From the NCBI RefSeq assembly GCF_963678635.1, contig NC_087062.1:78367200-78431199 (forward strand): a stretch of DNA of 64,000 bases, read 5' to 3'. Origin of the DNA: Symsagittifera roscoffensis (lineage: Eukaryota; Xenacoelomorpha; Acoela; Convolutidae). The translations under genes and the position numbers were made by a program. The notes below the pieces were generated by a model, which did no database searches, was not told the origin of the DNA, and saw nothing but the letters and a program-made list of their open reading frames with translations. This document shows, piece after piece, positions 10,922-22,500 of this stretch; within the stretch, counting starts at the first letter, position 1; the number at the start of each line of letters is the position of its first letter.

Positions 10922-11340
10922 ACCCTTGCGATAAGCAAGGGTGTTGCAATCGGGTACTAGACTTTTTCTCCCGTAGACAATTTTGTTCACAGGGCTCGTC
11001 TGGACTTATCTCTATGTATCGTGTTTCATAATGTATTCAAATTATTTCATTGCGTTTTCGGCCCACTTAGCCTGGAGGTAGTGATTACGCCTGGGACGGC
11101 AAAGTTCCTGGTTTCGAATCTGACCAGAACCTGTTTTTTTTTCAAACGGGAAATTTTCTGTTTCAAACAAAATTGTCGGCCATTCATTTGTCTGCTCAAC
11201 GGTTGTCGGTTTAGTTGTCACATCTTGGAATCGTTTTTTTTGCTGCTCGCATTTTTCTTCAATCTTGTTTTTAGTGTTCGATTTACGCCTACAGTTTGTA
11301 TTTTTACTTACCTTGAATTCGTATTTCCTTTTTTTTCGCA
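10922..11340 (+). mobile_element. Composite SINE-like element: hairpin, tRNA-like core, tail
   Basis: It begins with a perfect hairpin (ACCCTTGC-GATAA-GCAAGGGT, 10922-10942) followed by GTTGCAATCGGGTACTAG. About 115 bp later comes a tRNA-like core (11,060-11,132) with TAGCCTGGAGG as A-box-like and GGTTTCGAATCT as B-box-like. A tail with TTTCAAACGGGAAAT and TTGTCGG follows. The same order is seen at 51,561-51,880, 54,748-55,200, 56,620-57,070 and 58,531-58,790. No coding content is conserved; the short frames across it are not supported. Confidence 0.7.
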
Positions 11341-11399
11341 AAAAAATTTCCTCGGATCAAATTATTTCAGTTTTTTTTCATCGGCTTGATGTCATAATT

Positions 11400-13320
11400 T
11401 TGGGTAGTTTCAAGCGAAACAGAGTTGTCATAGAAGGCCTAAGTGATAATTGGCTATTCCCAATCTGTTAAATAAAAAATTTATGGCCTTCAAACAATTC
11501 AAAGTTGTGAAATTTTGACAGTTTTTTTCCAAACTTATTGACTTTATGCGAAAACTATCAGGCCAATTCTCAGGTTTTGTTCAATCGTGATATCGGTTTG
11601 TGGTATCTTCTCTGCTTAAGTTGCCATAGCCTGTTTTTTGAAGAAAAATGTTATGGTTTTTGGAAAGTCATTTGACCATTTCTTAGAACGTTTGACCGTT
11701 TTGTAGAAACTTTTAGAATTTTCTTAAAATTTGCCCAATCAAATCTGAGATGAATAGTTCAATTAAACTGGTTGCAATGATTGATCCAGCAAAAGTTGCG
11801 ACTCCTTGATTCCTTATAAGATAAATGTTATCTCTTTGGGAAAATTGATTATTTTAAAATTTCTTACTCATCTGACTTTTTTAGTAGAGACACAGCAAAG
11901 ATTTTGGCAAATCTCAATTTTTCAAGTCACTTTTTTCGTAACGCATCAGTATAGCATATTCATTCCATATCAAACTCGTACCCCCAGCTTAAGTTTTTTT
12001 ATCGAGACGAGAAAATTTTGGTTCGCCTTGTTTTTTTCAAGTTATATATTTTTTTAACTTTAATTGTTTGTTTGTGTTGTAGCGCAAGTTGTGCGAAGCA
12101 CCTTTTCGCCACTGTCAATTTTAAATTTTTTCCAGCGGATTAGCAAAAAAGACTTAAGTTGAAGTTCGAGTGTTGACATTAATCCTTACGCCAAACTTTA
12201 AACCCTTCCGGGTCATTTTTCAGCCAGAACTTCTCGAGAAACCCTAGATCTGCCCTTGCCCTCGCCTACACAGAAGATGCTCAAATCGGTATTGATTGAT
12301 TTTATTCGTTTTTGTTTAAAAATGGTCGTACGCTTGAACAAAAAAGTTTTGGGGCCAAAACATTTAGGCCTGACCTTAAACGCAGCTGATAATTCAGCGG
12401 TGAAATTCCGGCTTAAAAATGACTTGGAAGAGTTTAAAATTTTTTTTGTTCTAACGGATTCTTTTCACGCCATAAAACATAAAAATGCGGAAGTGCAAAT
12501 GAAATCATTCAAGCGCATGTTTAAAGGAAATTAATCGTTCTTTTTTTATCACAGGCTATTATTTTAATTGAATTGGGTGCCCTTTAGTTGATTGAATGGC
12601 GATACATTTAAATAGAATCGAATATTTGAAAAGGATGGAAATGGAAAAGGAGCTTGAAAAACTAATTAGATGCCATTGGCTTCTAACTCTTCCATTTTAG
12701 AAATATCTCGAAATCGGTTAGGTGGAATTCAATCTATCCTGTCGAAAGAGTAGACCAAAACGGAATCATTCAAGGCTTTTATATATAATAGAGTGCATCT
12801 ATTGAAATTTCAGTGTTTTTTATATAGCTCTGATTTTAAATGGGCTTTATAATCTAGCTCTGTTTTTTCTCTTTGATGAGCAATAAAAAAGCCATTGCGT
12901 GTAAAATGAGCTGTTTTTACGTTTCACTATAAAATTTGTTGATCGTGTTTTTTGACAGCCAATTGCAAAATAAATGTTTTTGTGTTCCCGACAAAGGCGC
13001 TGGTTTGGACAGCTGAGCTGCTGCTTGGAAGTGTTTATTTAGGTATAAATATATTGGTTACCTCAATCGAATGTGTTAAATGTTCTTGAGAGGTATATTT
13101 TCTGCAACAATGTTTTTGCATAGTTCATTTTGAAAGCTGAAAAAGACTTGTTTCAACTGATAATGGGAAATGAATCGGGATGTCTTTTTTTCATTAATAT
13201 CTTTCAATTCATTATTTTTGATTAAAATTGTCAGAAAATGTCTAAAGTTTTGTTCACGATCAATTTTCTTTGTTCGTGGCTCGTTCTTTCACTGTATTCC
13301 CATTGGTGTCAATATTCATA
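11400..13320. other. Unannotated DNA with one unassigned 85-codon frame
   Basis: No family is recognised. One frame from the ATG at 12,277 to 12,534 gives a Lys-rich peptide of about 85 residues that looks less biased than its surroundings, but I know no match. At about 12,230-12,262 the minus strand reads CAAGGGCAGATCTAGGG, similar to the minus-strand reading near 47,070 (CAGGGGCAGATCTCGG). These could be ends of one DNA-transposon family. A hairpin fragment related to the SINE tails (GTTGTGCGAAGCACC) lies near 12,090. Confidence 0.35.
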
Positions 13321-13323
13321 GGG

Positions 13324-14043
13324 CCCAAAATAAAAAACCAGTCGCATAAGTCCCTAAATTTTTTTCTCGAATTCTGATTGGTAGAAAATTGAGCTAACGC
13401 TTGAATGTTGGATTATTTGTTTCTTGTTCAAATAGCATAAAAGCAAGCGGCCGAATAGAGACAACCGCAGTCGCGCCAACGTGTTGTGAGCTTGTGGAAC
13501 CTGATCTAAACTACATTTTATTATTGGATAAATTAGATATTTTACCACTGTAAAATATTTAATATTAACCAATCATAATCCATCCATTTATTTGTAAGTG
13601 CTGAAATTACTTGTAATTTCAGCACCAGAGAGATTTGAATTTAACTTAGAAATTAGTTGCCTCTCCAAGAGAACTTCAGTTGTCGCAATAAGCCAGTATA
13701 CTCTAGATCTAATGAGCCTAGCAGAGACTAGTTAAACACCCTGAGACTAGTAGATATAAGAATAAGATTAGGATCGGTATTAGACTAAGAAGTTGCACGA
13801 ATCTATCCGGCCGAAAATAAGATAGCGTGACGAGCAGACGGTGTACCCTATCCGAAATTACTCTATGAGTTAACCACTTCGGTCATAACTCACTTGCCAA
13901 TAGAGGGTAGGAATCACAAAATTCAGGGCCTGTTAACGCTTTCGTTGCGCGTTCTTCGGCGACCTTAAACCGAGATTCGGCTGAATTAGTCTTTGAACAA
14001 TTGAAAAGATTTGGGACTTATGCGACTGATTTTTCATTTTGGG
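13324..14043. mobile_element. 720-bp DNA element with about 38-bp terminal inverted repeats
   Basis: The left end at 13,324 reads CCCAAAATAAAAAACCAGTC and the right end, reverse complemented from 14,043, reads CCCAAAATGAAAAATCAGTC. The match continues through GCATAAGTCCC and an AAAT/T-rich tract. The interior has no transposase frame and is more GC-rich near 13,790-13,990 than its surroundings. An internal perfect palindrome lies at 13,598-13,625. I found no convincing target duplication, so the exact ends are uncertain. It is probably non-autonomous; superfamily not assigned. Confidence 0.75.
13598..13625. repeat. Perfect 13-bp hairpin
   Basis: GTGCTGAAATTAC and GTAATTTCAGCAC form a perfect 13-bp stem with a 2-nt loop. 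It lies inside the inverted-repeat element at 13,324-14,043 and could be a cruciform, a nested micro-insertion or part of the element's own structure. Confidence 0.85.
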
Positions 14044-14401
14044 ACAAGTGAATGCGGACCGTTTTTTCCTCTCGTAGCACATGGGTTAAAGTTTGTCTTA
14101 CAGCCAGGAACTAGGATTTTCATAGCTTTAAATTACTCAACTTTTCAGTTTCTGTAGTATTAGCCTTGTGAACACTTTATTTATATTGCCTGCTCTATCA
14201 GGTTCATTCGATTGGGCGTTGGTTTTTAGTTTGGGTGTAGGAAACAGTCTAATTAATATTAAGTTTGGGCCGGTTATTTTTCAATTCAGTCAACTTTTAA
14301 CGAAGCAATTTTGACGGAACTTTTTATACCATCTTAAATATACTGCTAACCGAAGCTCAACTGTAAAAAAAGTCCATTTTGGGATAATTAACGCGCGATA
14401 T

Positions 14402-15075
14402 GGGGCCTATGAAATTAGACGAAAAGCAATTTAGACGTGACCAAAAAATTGAATTTAGACGTCGATGGGAAGCTACAAATATGAGAAATTTGAAGTAATT
14501 GTATTCTTAAAATGCGTGAAATTTTTTACTGGCTACAATTAACTTTCGCTGACTACAATTAACTCTCCTTCGAGCTTTCTTAAATTCGAATTAATTTTTC
14601 ATATGTCGCAATTGTATAATTTCTGCATTTCAAAAATGTTTAATAATGTTTGGATTATAAATCATTTATAAAACGATTTATAATGATTTATAATCATTGG
14701 ATTTTCTATCGTTGTATAATCATTTTAAAAAGGAATTATGAAACTGTTTGTAATCATTGCATTATAAATCGTTTCTTTTTTGCGCTAGCGAGCAGCTAGT
14801 GTATTAGTATGAACCTTCTTTTTTTTCTAATCAAATTCGAAAAAAAAGTGTTCATAAAACTTGTGTGCCTTTTTGCTAGGCACACAATCACGATTTGTAA
14901 TAAATAATTTGATATGCAAAGAGATTTTAAACTCTTTTTTTAATTGTGAAAATTTGTTTCAAGCATCAAGTTTTGATAGCCCTTTGCTTTTCGTCTAAAA
15001 TGCTATTTGTGTAAAAAAAAATCAAGGTTAAAATTCCGTTTTATTGGAGCCGTCTAATTTGCTAGAGGCGGATGA
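14402..15075. mobile_element. Possible further inverted-repeat element
   Basis: The left side (14,402-14,430) contains GGCCTATGAAATTAGACG then AAAAGCAA. The right side (14,983-15,072) reverse complemented contains TTAGACGAAAAGCAA and CGCCTCTAGCAAATTAGACG. The two ends are similar but not collinear over their full length, so a degraded element or two partial copies fit. The interior holds a perfect 14-bp stem (14,653-14,666 with 14,682-14,695) and a copy of the 2142-2187 repeat at 14,787-14,830. Confidence 0.35.
14787..14830 (+). repeat. Short dispersed repeat fragment, copy 2
   Basis: This is the counterpart of 2142-2187, sharing TAGTGTATTAGT, GAACCTTC and the T-run ending CTAA. The same orientation and a distance of 12.6 kb argue for a dispersed family rather than a local duplication. 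Confidence 0.6.
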
Positions 15076-15479
15076 AAACATTCCAACTTGAATTGAAGCA
15101 AATCATTTGATCTTAATATTAGGATAGTTGCTAAATACATCAATTACTAGTTCATAGTATTGCTTGGGGTATTAAATTGCAGTTTTTGAATTTTTCCATT
15201 TTTTTATGATTTCGTCATTTTTTCAACCAAATAACTACTCAATTGATCTCAAATTGCAGTCTTCACATTCAAGGCTTCACCCTGATATACTAGCAGTCTA
15301 GTTTAACTTTAAACACAGAATGGTTTGGTCTCAATAAAGATGAATTTATTTCGCCAGTTCTTTGTTTTTCGGGCTCTAAAACTAGAAACCATAAAAGAAG
15401 TTAATAAGTTTCTTTTAATTACTTTTCAGGTGAAAGCTGAATAAAATAAATAGCCTCTCTCAGGTAAAGTAGACCAGAA

Positions 15480-16560
15480 TATTGTCGAAACTGTAAAGCC
15501 AACCAAAGAATTTATAGCCAACCAATTAGCGAACCAAAGAAAATCTAGCGAACCGATTCGGTCTATGAAATATCTCGAATTATTTCTAAGTTTCATTATA
15601 GAGTGAAATTTTTCGAGTAAATGAGTATTTCTAAAACAGATTTAATCTATGAAATAATTCTAAGTTTCATAGGGTGAATGGCTCCAATAGAAAAAACTGA
15701 GTTATCGCTACACGGTTCCCTTCATTGAATAGTTGGAAATGTTTTTGCGCAGATCGATGCTCTCTATGAATTAAATTGAAATGTTTGAAAATTTGCTGAA
15801 AAATTTGCCTAGAATAAAATCTTCGCGAATCAGTTTCGGTTATAAAAAAACTTGAACTATTTCAATGTTTCATAGCGTGAATAGCTTGCTTAAGAAATGT
15901 TGCGCTTTTTGAAAAACATGCTTGAAAGTTTTCGCTATCTTATTCCCTTCATGAAATAATTTGAAATATTTTAAAGTTTGATTGCTTGATTGGATCCATC
16001 ATGAAAAGTTAATTTTGTTGCAATCCGGTTCCCTTCTTGAATTAATTTGGAGTATTTCAAAGACTCATCGCCTGAATAGTTTCAATAAAAAACCAAGTTT
16101 TCGCTGTTCCTTTTTTCATGTATAAGTTTGAAATATATTGAAGTTTCATCGCTTGATTGGCTCCATCAGCAAGTTTTTGACTTTTCGCTATCCTATTATT
16201 CCCATGAAATAACTTGAATTATTTCTCAGTTTCATCGCTTAGATGTCTTTTTTTACAAACTAAACTTTTCGCTATCCGAGTGCCGTCATGAAATTTTGGA
16301 GTTTCATCAATTAGTTGGCTTGAACAGTTTTAAAATTTTCGCTATTCTAATCCCTTCATGAAATAACTTCAAATGTTTCAAAGTTCCATCGTGTGAATGG
16401 CTTTAATTTAAAAACTTAAACTTCGCTATCCAATTCCCTTCATGGAATAACTAAAAATCTTTTAAAGTCTCATCATTTAGATTGGTTTTAATATGAAAAC
16501 AAACATTTCGCTAACCGAATCCTTTTGTGAAATGTTTTAAGGTTTAATCACTTGATTAGC
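15480..16560 (+). repeat. Left edge of the satellite: diverged monomers
   Basis: Units of about 75-90 bp carry recognisable but degenerate versions of the array's key words: TTCGCTATCC, CTTCATGAAATAACTTG, AAGTTTCATCGCTTGA and a following AT-rich linker. Neighbouring units differ strongly. Some carry ACCGATTCGGTCTATGAAAT, a variant also seen at the right edge (about 42,800). No higher-order period is visible yet. This is the usual appearance of an ageing satellite border. Confidence 0.8.
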
Positions 16561-19500
16561 TCGAAGAATTTTAAGTTTTTTGCTACTCCATTCCCTTAAT
16601 GAAAAAACTTGACATTAATCAGAATTTCATCACTTGAATGGTTTCAATTTATTTTTTTCAAGTTCCTATGATCTCATGTGTTTTTCCGATTTTTTTGACA
16701 ATTGGCTACATCAGAAAAAATTAAAATTATGGCTATATTAATCAGTTCAAGAATTATATTGAAACGTTTCAAAGTGTCGTCGCTTGAATGGCTTCAATAT
16801 AAAAAATAGAATTTTTGTCTTGCGATTCTCTTCATGAGAAAGCTTGAAATATCTTCAAGTTTTATCGCTTGATCAGCTCTATCCGAAAAATTTACATTTT
16901 TGCTATCCGATTCCTTCCATGAAACAACTAAAATGATTTCGAAGTTTCATCGCTTGATTAGCTCCATCCGAAAATTTACACTTTCGCTATCCTATTCCTT
17001 CCATGAAACAACTAAAATTGTTTCGAAGTTTCATCGCTTGATTAGCTCCATCCGAAAATTTACACTTTCGCTATCCTATTCCTTCCATGAAACAACTAGA
17101 ATTGTTTCGAAGTTTCATCGCTTGGATGGCTACTCATTATAACCTAAATTTTTCGATATCCTATTTTTTTTTTCATGAAATAACTTGAATTATTTTTAAG
17201 TTTCATCGCATAGATGTTTTATTTTTCAAAACTAAGTTTTTCGATATCCGAGTCCCTTCATGAAATTTTGGCGTTCCATCAATTGGTTGGCTTAAACAAT
17301 TTTAAATTTTTCGCTATTCTAATCCCTTCATGAAATAACTTCAATTGTTTCAAAGTTCCATCGTGTGAATGGCTTTGATCTAAAAGCCTAAAATTCATCG
17401 CGTGAATGGTTTCAATTTAAAAACTTAAACTTCGCCATCCGATTCCCTTCACGGAATAACTAAGAATGTTTTAAAGTCTCATCATGTAGATGCGTTTCAA
17501 TTTGAAAACAAACTTTTCGCTATCCGAGTCCTTTTGTGAAATATTTTAAAGTTTAATCACTTGATTAGCTTGGGAAAAATTTTTATTTTTTGCTACTCCA
17601 TTCCTTTTAATGAAAAAACTTGACATTAATTAGCATTTCATCACTTCAATGGCTTCAATTTAATTTTCAAGTTCCTATGATCCCATGTTTTTTTCCGATT
17701 TTTTTGACAATTGGCTACATCAGAAAAAATAAAAATTATGGCAATATTAATCAGTTCAAGAATTATATTGAAACGTTTCAAAGTGTCGTCGCTTGAATGG
17801 CTTCAATATAAAAACTATAAATTTTTGTCTTGGGATTCTCTTCATAGGAAAATTTGAAATATCTTCAAGTTTCATGGCTTGATCAGCTCTATCCGAAAAA
17901 TTTACACTTTCGCTACCCGATTCTTTCCATGAAACAACTAAATTATTTCGAAGTTTCATCGCTTGATTAGCTCCATCCGAAAAATTTACTTTTTCGCTAT
18001 TCTATTCCTTCCATGAAACAACTAAAATTGTTTCGAATTTTCATCGCTTGGATGGCTACTCATTAAAACCTAAACTTTTAAATGTCCTTTTTTTTTTCAT
18101 GAAATAACTTGAATTATTTTTAAGTTTCATCGCTTAGATGTTTTATTTTTCAAAACTAAGCTTTTCGATATCCGAGTCCCTTCATGAAGTTTTGGAGTTT
18201 CATCAATTGGTTGGCTTGAACAGTTTTAAATTTTTCGCTTTTCTAATCCCTTCGTGAAATAACTTCAATTGTTTCAAAGTTCCATCGTGTGAATGGCTTT
18301 GATCTAAAAGCCTGAAATTCATCGCGTGAATGGTTTTAATTTAAAAAATTAAACTGCGCTATCCGATTCCCCTTTATAAAATAACTAAGAATGTTTTAAA
18401 GTCTCATCATGTAGATTGGTTTCAATATGAAAACCAACATTTCGCTATCGGAGTCCTTTTGTGAAATATTTTAAAGTTTAATCACTTGATTAGCTGGAAG
18501 AATTTTAAGTTTTTTGCTACTACGTTACCGTTATGAAAAAACTTGACATATATCAGAATTTCATCACTTGAATGGCTTCAATTTATTTTTTCAAGTTCCT
18601 CTGATCCCATGTTTTTTTCCGATTTTTTGACAATTGGCTACATCAGAAAAAATTAAAATTATGGCTATATTAATCAGTTCAAGAATTATATTGAAACTTT
18701 TCAAAGTGTCGTCGCTTGAATGGCTTCAATATAAAAAAAGAATTTTTGTCTTTTGATTCTCTTCATGAGAAAGCTTGAAATATCTTCAAGTTTTATCGCT
18801 TGATCAGCTCTATCCGAAAAATTTACATTTTCGCTATCCGATTCTGTCCATGAAACAACTAAAATTATTTCGATGTTTCATCGCTTGATTAGCTCCATCC
18901 GAAAAATTTACACTTTCGCTATCCTATTCCTTCCACGAAACAACTAAAATTGTTTCGAAGTTTCATCGCTTGGATGGCTACTCATTTAAACCTAAACTTT
19001 TCGATATCCTATTTTTTCATGAAATAACTTGAATTATTTTTAAGTTTCATCGCTTAGATGTTTTATTTTTCAAAACTAAGTTTTTCTATATCCGAGTCCC
19101 TTCATGTAATTTTGGATTTTCATCAATTGGTTGGCTTGAACAGTTTTAAGTTTTTCGCTATTCTACTCCGTTCATGAAATAACTTCAAATGTTTCAAAGT
19201 TCCATCGTGTGAATGGCTTTGATCTAAAAGCCTAAAATTCATCGCCTGAATTGTTTTAATATAAAAACCTTAACTTCGCTATCCGATTTCCTTCATGGCA
19301 TAACAAAATGTTTTAAAGTCTCATTATGTAGATTGGTTTCAATATAATAACGAACATTTCGCTATCCGAGTCCTTTTGTGAAATATTTTAAAGTTTAATC
19401 ACTTGATTAGCTGGAAGAATTTTAAGTTTTTTGCTACTACATTACCTTTATGAAAAAACTTGACATATATCAGAATTTCATCACTTGAATGGCTTCAATT

Positions 19501-22500
19501 TATTTTTTCAAGTTCCTCTGATCCCATGTTTTTTTCCGATTTTTTGACAATTGGCTACATCAGAAAAAATTAAAATTATGGCTATATTAATCAGTTCAAG
19601 AATTATATTGAAACGTTTCAAAGTGTCGTCGCTTGAATGGCTTCAATATAAAAAAAGAATTTTTGTTTTGTGATTCTCTTCATGAGAAAGCTTGAAATAT
19701 CTTCAAGTTTTATCGCTTGATCAGCTCTATCCGAAAAATTTACATTTTCGCTATCCGATTCTGTCCATGAAACAACTAAAATTATTTCGATGTTTCATCG
19801 CTTGATTAGCTCCAATCGAAAAATTTACACTTTCGCTATCCTATTCCTTCCACGAAACAACTAAAATTGTTTCGAAGTTTCATCGCTTGGATGGCTACTC
19901 ATTTAAACCTAAACTTTTCGATATCCTATTTTTTCATGAAATAACTTGAATTATTTTTAAGTTTCATCGCTTAGATGTTTTATTTTTCAAAACTAAGTTT
20001 TTCTATATCCGAGTCCCTTCATGTAATTTTGGATTTTCATCAATTGGTTGGCTTGAACAGTTTTTAAGTTTTTCGCTATTCTACTCCGTTCATGAAATAA
20101 CTTCAAATGTTTCAAAGTTCCATCGTGTGAATGGCTTTGATCTAAAAGCCTAAAATTCATCGCCTGAATTGTTTTAATATAAAAACCTTAACTTCGCTAT
20201 CCGATTTCCTTCATGGCATAACAAAATGTTTTAAAGTCTCATTATGTAGATTGGTTTCAATATAATAACGAACATTTCGCTATCCGAGTCCTTTTGTGAA
20301 ATGTTTTAAAGTTTAATCACTTGATTAGCTTGAAGAATTTAAAGTTTTTTGCTACTCCATTCCCTTTATGAAAAAACTTGACATATATCAGAATTTTATC
20401 ACTTGAATGGCTTCAATTTAATTTTTCAAGTTCCTCTGATCCCATGTTTTTTTCCAATTTTTTGACAATTGGCTATATCAGAAAAAATTAAAATTATGGC
20501 TATATTAATCAGTTCAAGAATTATATTGAAACGTTTCAAAGTGTCGTCGCTTGAATGGCTTCAATATAAAACGTAGAATTTTTGTCTTGCGATTCTCTTC
20601 ATGAGAAAATTTGAAATATCTTCAAGTTTTATCGCTTGATCTGCTCTATCCGAAAAATTTACACTTTCGCTATCCGATTCTGTCCATGAAACAACTAAAT
20701 TGATTTCGAAGATTCATGGCTTGATTAGCTCCATCCGAAAATTTACACTTTCGCTATCCTATTCCTTCCATGAAACAACTTAAATTGTTTAGAAGTTTCA
20801 TCGCTTGGATGGCTACTCATTATAACCTAAACTTTTCGATATCCTATTTTTTTTCATGAAATAACTTGAATTATTTTTAAGTTTCATCGCATAGATGTTT
20901 TTTTTTTCAAAATTAAGTTTTTCGATATCCGAGTCCCTTCGTGAAATTTTGGCGTTCCATCAATTGGTTGGCTTGAACAGTTTTAAATTTTTCGCTATTC
21001 TAATCCCTTCATGAAATAACTTCAATTGTTTCAAAGTTCCATCATGTGAATGGCTTTGATCTAAAAGCCTAAAATTCATCGCGTGAATGGTTTCAATTTA
21101 AAAACTTAAACTTCGCTATCCGATTCCCTTCATGGAATAACAAAGAATGTTTTAAAGTCTCATCATGTAGATGGGTTTCAATATGAAAACAAACTTTTCG
21201 CTATCCGAGTCCTTTTGTGAAATATTTTGAAGTTTAATCACTTGATTAGCTTGGGAAAAATTTTTATTTTTGCTACTCCAATCCTTTTAATAAAAAACTT
21301 GACATTAATTAGCATTTCATCACTTGAATGGCTTCAATTTAATTTTTCAAGTTCCTATGATCCCATGTTTTTTTCCGATTTTTTTGACAATTGGCTACAT
21401 CAGAAAAAATTATGGCGATATTAATCAGTTCAAGAATTATATTGAAACGTTTCAAAGTGTCGTCGCTTGAATGGCTTCAATATAAAAACTAGAATTTTTT
21501 GTCTTGGGATTCTCTTCATGGGAAAATTTGAAATATCTTCAAGTTTAATCGCTTGATCAGCTCTATCCGAAAAATTTACAATTTCGCTAACCGATTCTTT
21601 CCATGAAACAACTAAATAATTTCGAAGTTTCATCGCTTGATTAGCTCCATCCGAAAAATTTACTTTTTCGCTATTCTATTCGTTCCATGAAACAACTAAA
21701 ATTGTTTCGAAGTTTCATCGCTTGGATGGCTACTCATTAAAACCTAAACTTTTAAATGTCCTATTTTCATGAAATAACTTGAATTATTTTTTAAGTTTCA
21801 TCGCTTAGATGTTTTATTTTTCAAAACTAAGTTTTTCGATATCCGAGTCCCTTCATGAAGTTTTGGAGTTTCATCAATTGGTTGGCTTGAACAGTTTTAA
21901 ATTTTTCGCTATTCTAATCCCTTCGTGAAATAACTTCAATTGTTTCAAAGTTCCATCGTGTGAATGGCTTTGATCTAAAAGCCTAAATTTCATCGCGTGA
22001 ATGGTTTTAATTTTAAAAATTAAACTGCGCTATCCGATTCCCTTCATGGAATAACTAAGAATGTTTTAAAGTCTCATGTAGATTGGTTTCAATATGAAAA
22101 CCAACATTTCGCTATCCGAGTCCTTTTGTGAAATATTTTAAAGTTTAATCACTTGATTAGCTGGAAGAATTTTAAGTTTTTTGCTACTACATTACCTTTA
22201 TGAAAAAACTTGACATATATCAGAATTTCATCACTTGAATGGCTTCAATTTATTTTTTCAAGGTCCTCTGATCCCATGTTTTTTCCGATTTTTTGACAAT
22301 TGGCTACATCAGAAAAAATTAAAATTATGGCTATATTAATCAGTTCAAGAATTATATTGAAACGTTTCAAAGTGTTGTCGCTTGAATGGCTTCAATATAA
22401 AAAATAGAATTTTTGTCTTGCGATTCTCTTCATGAGAAAATTTGAAATATCTTCAAGTTTTATCGCTTGATCAGCTCTATCCGAAAAATTTACATTTTCG

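Noticed and set aside
11060-11132. Functional tRNA gene at the GCCTGGGACGG cores
   Set aside because: There is an extra base in the B-box region, cloverleaf pairing is poor, and several copies have lost the B box.
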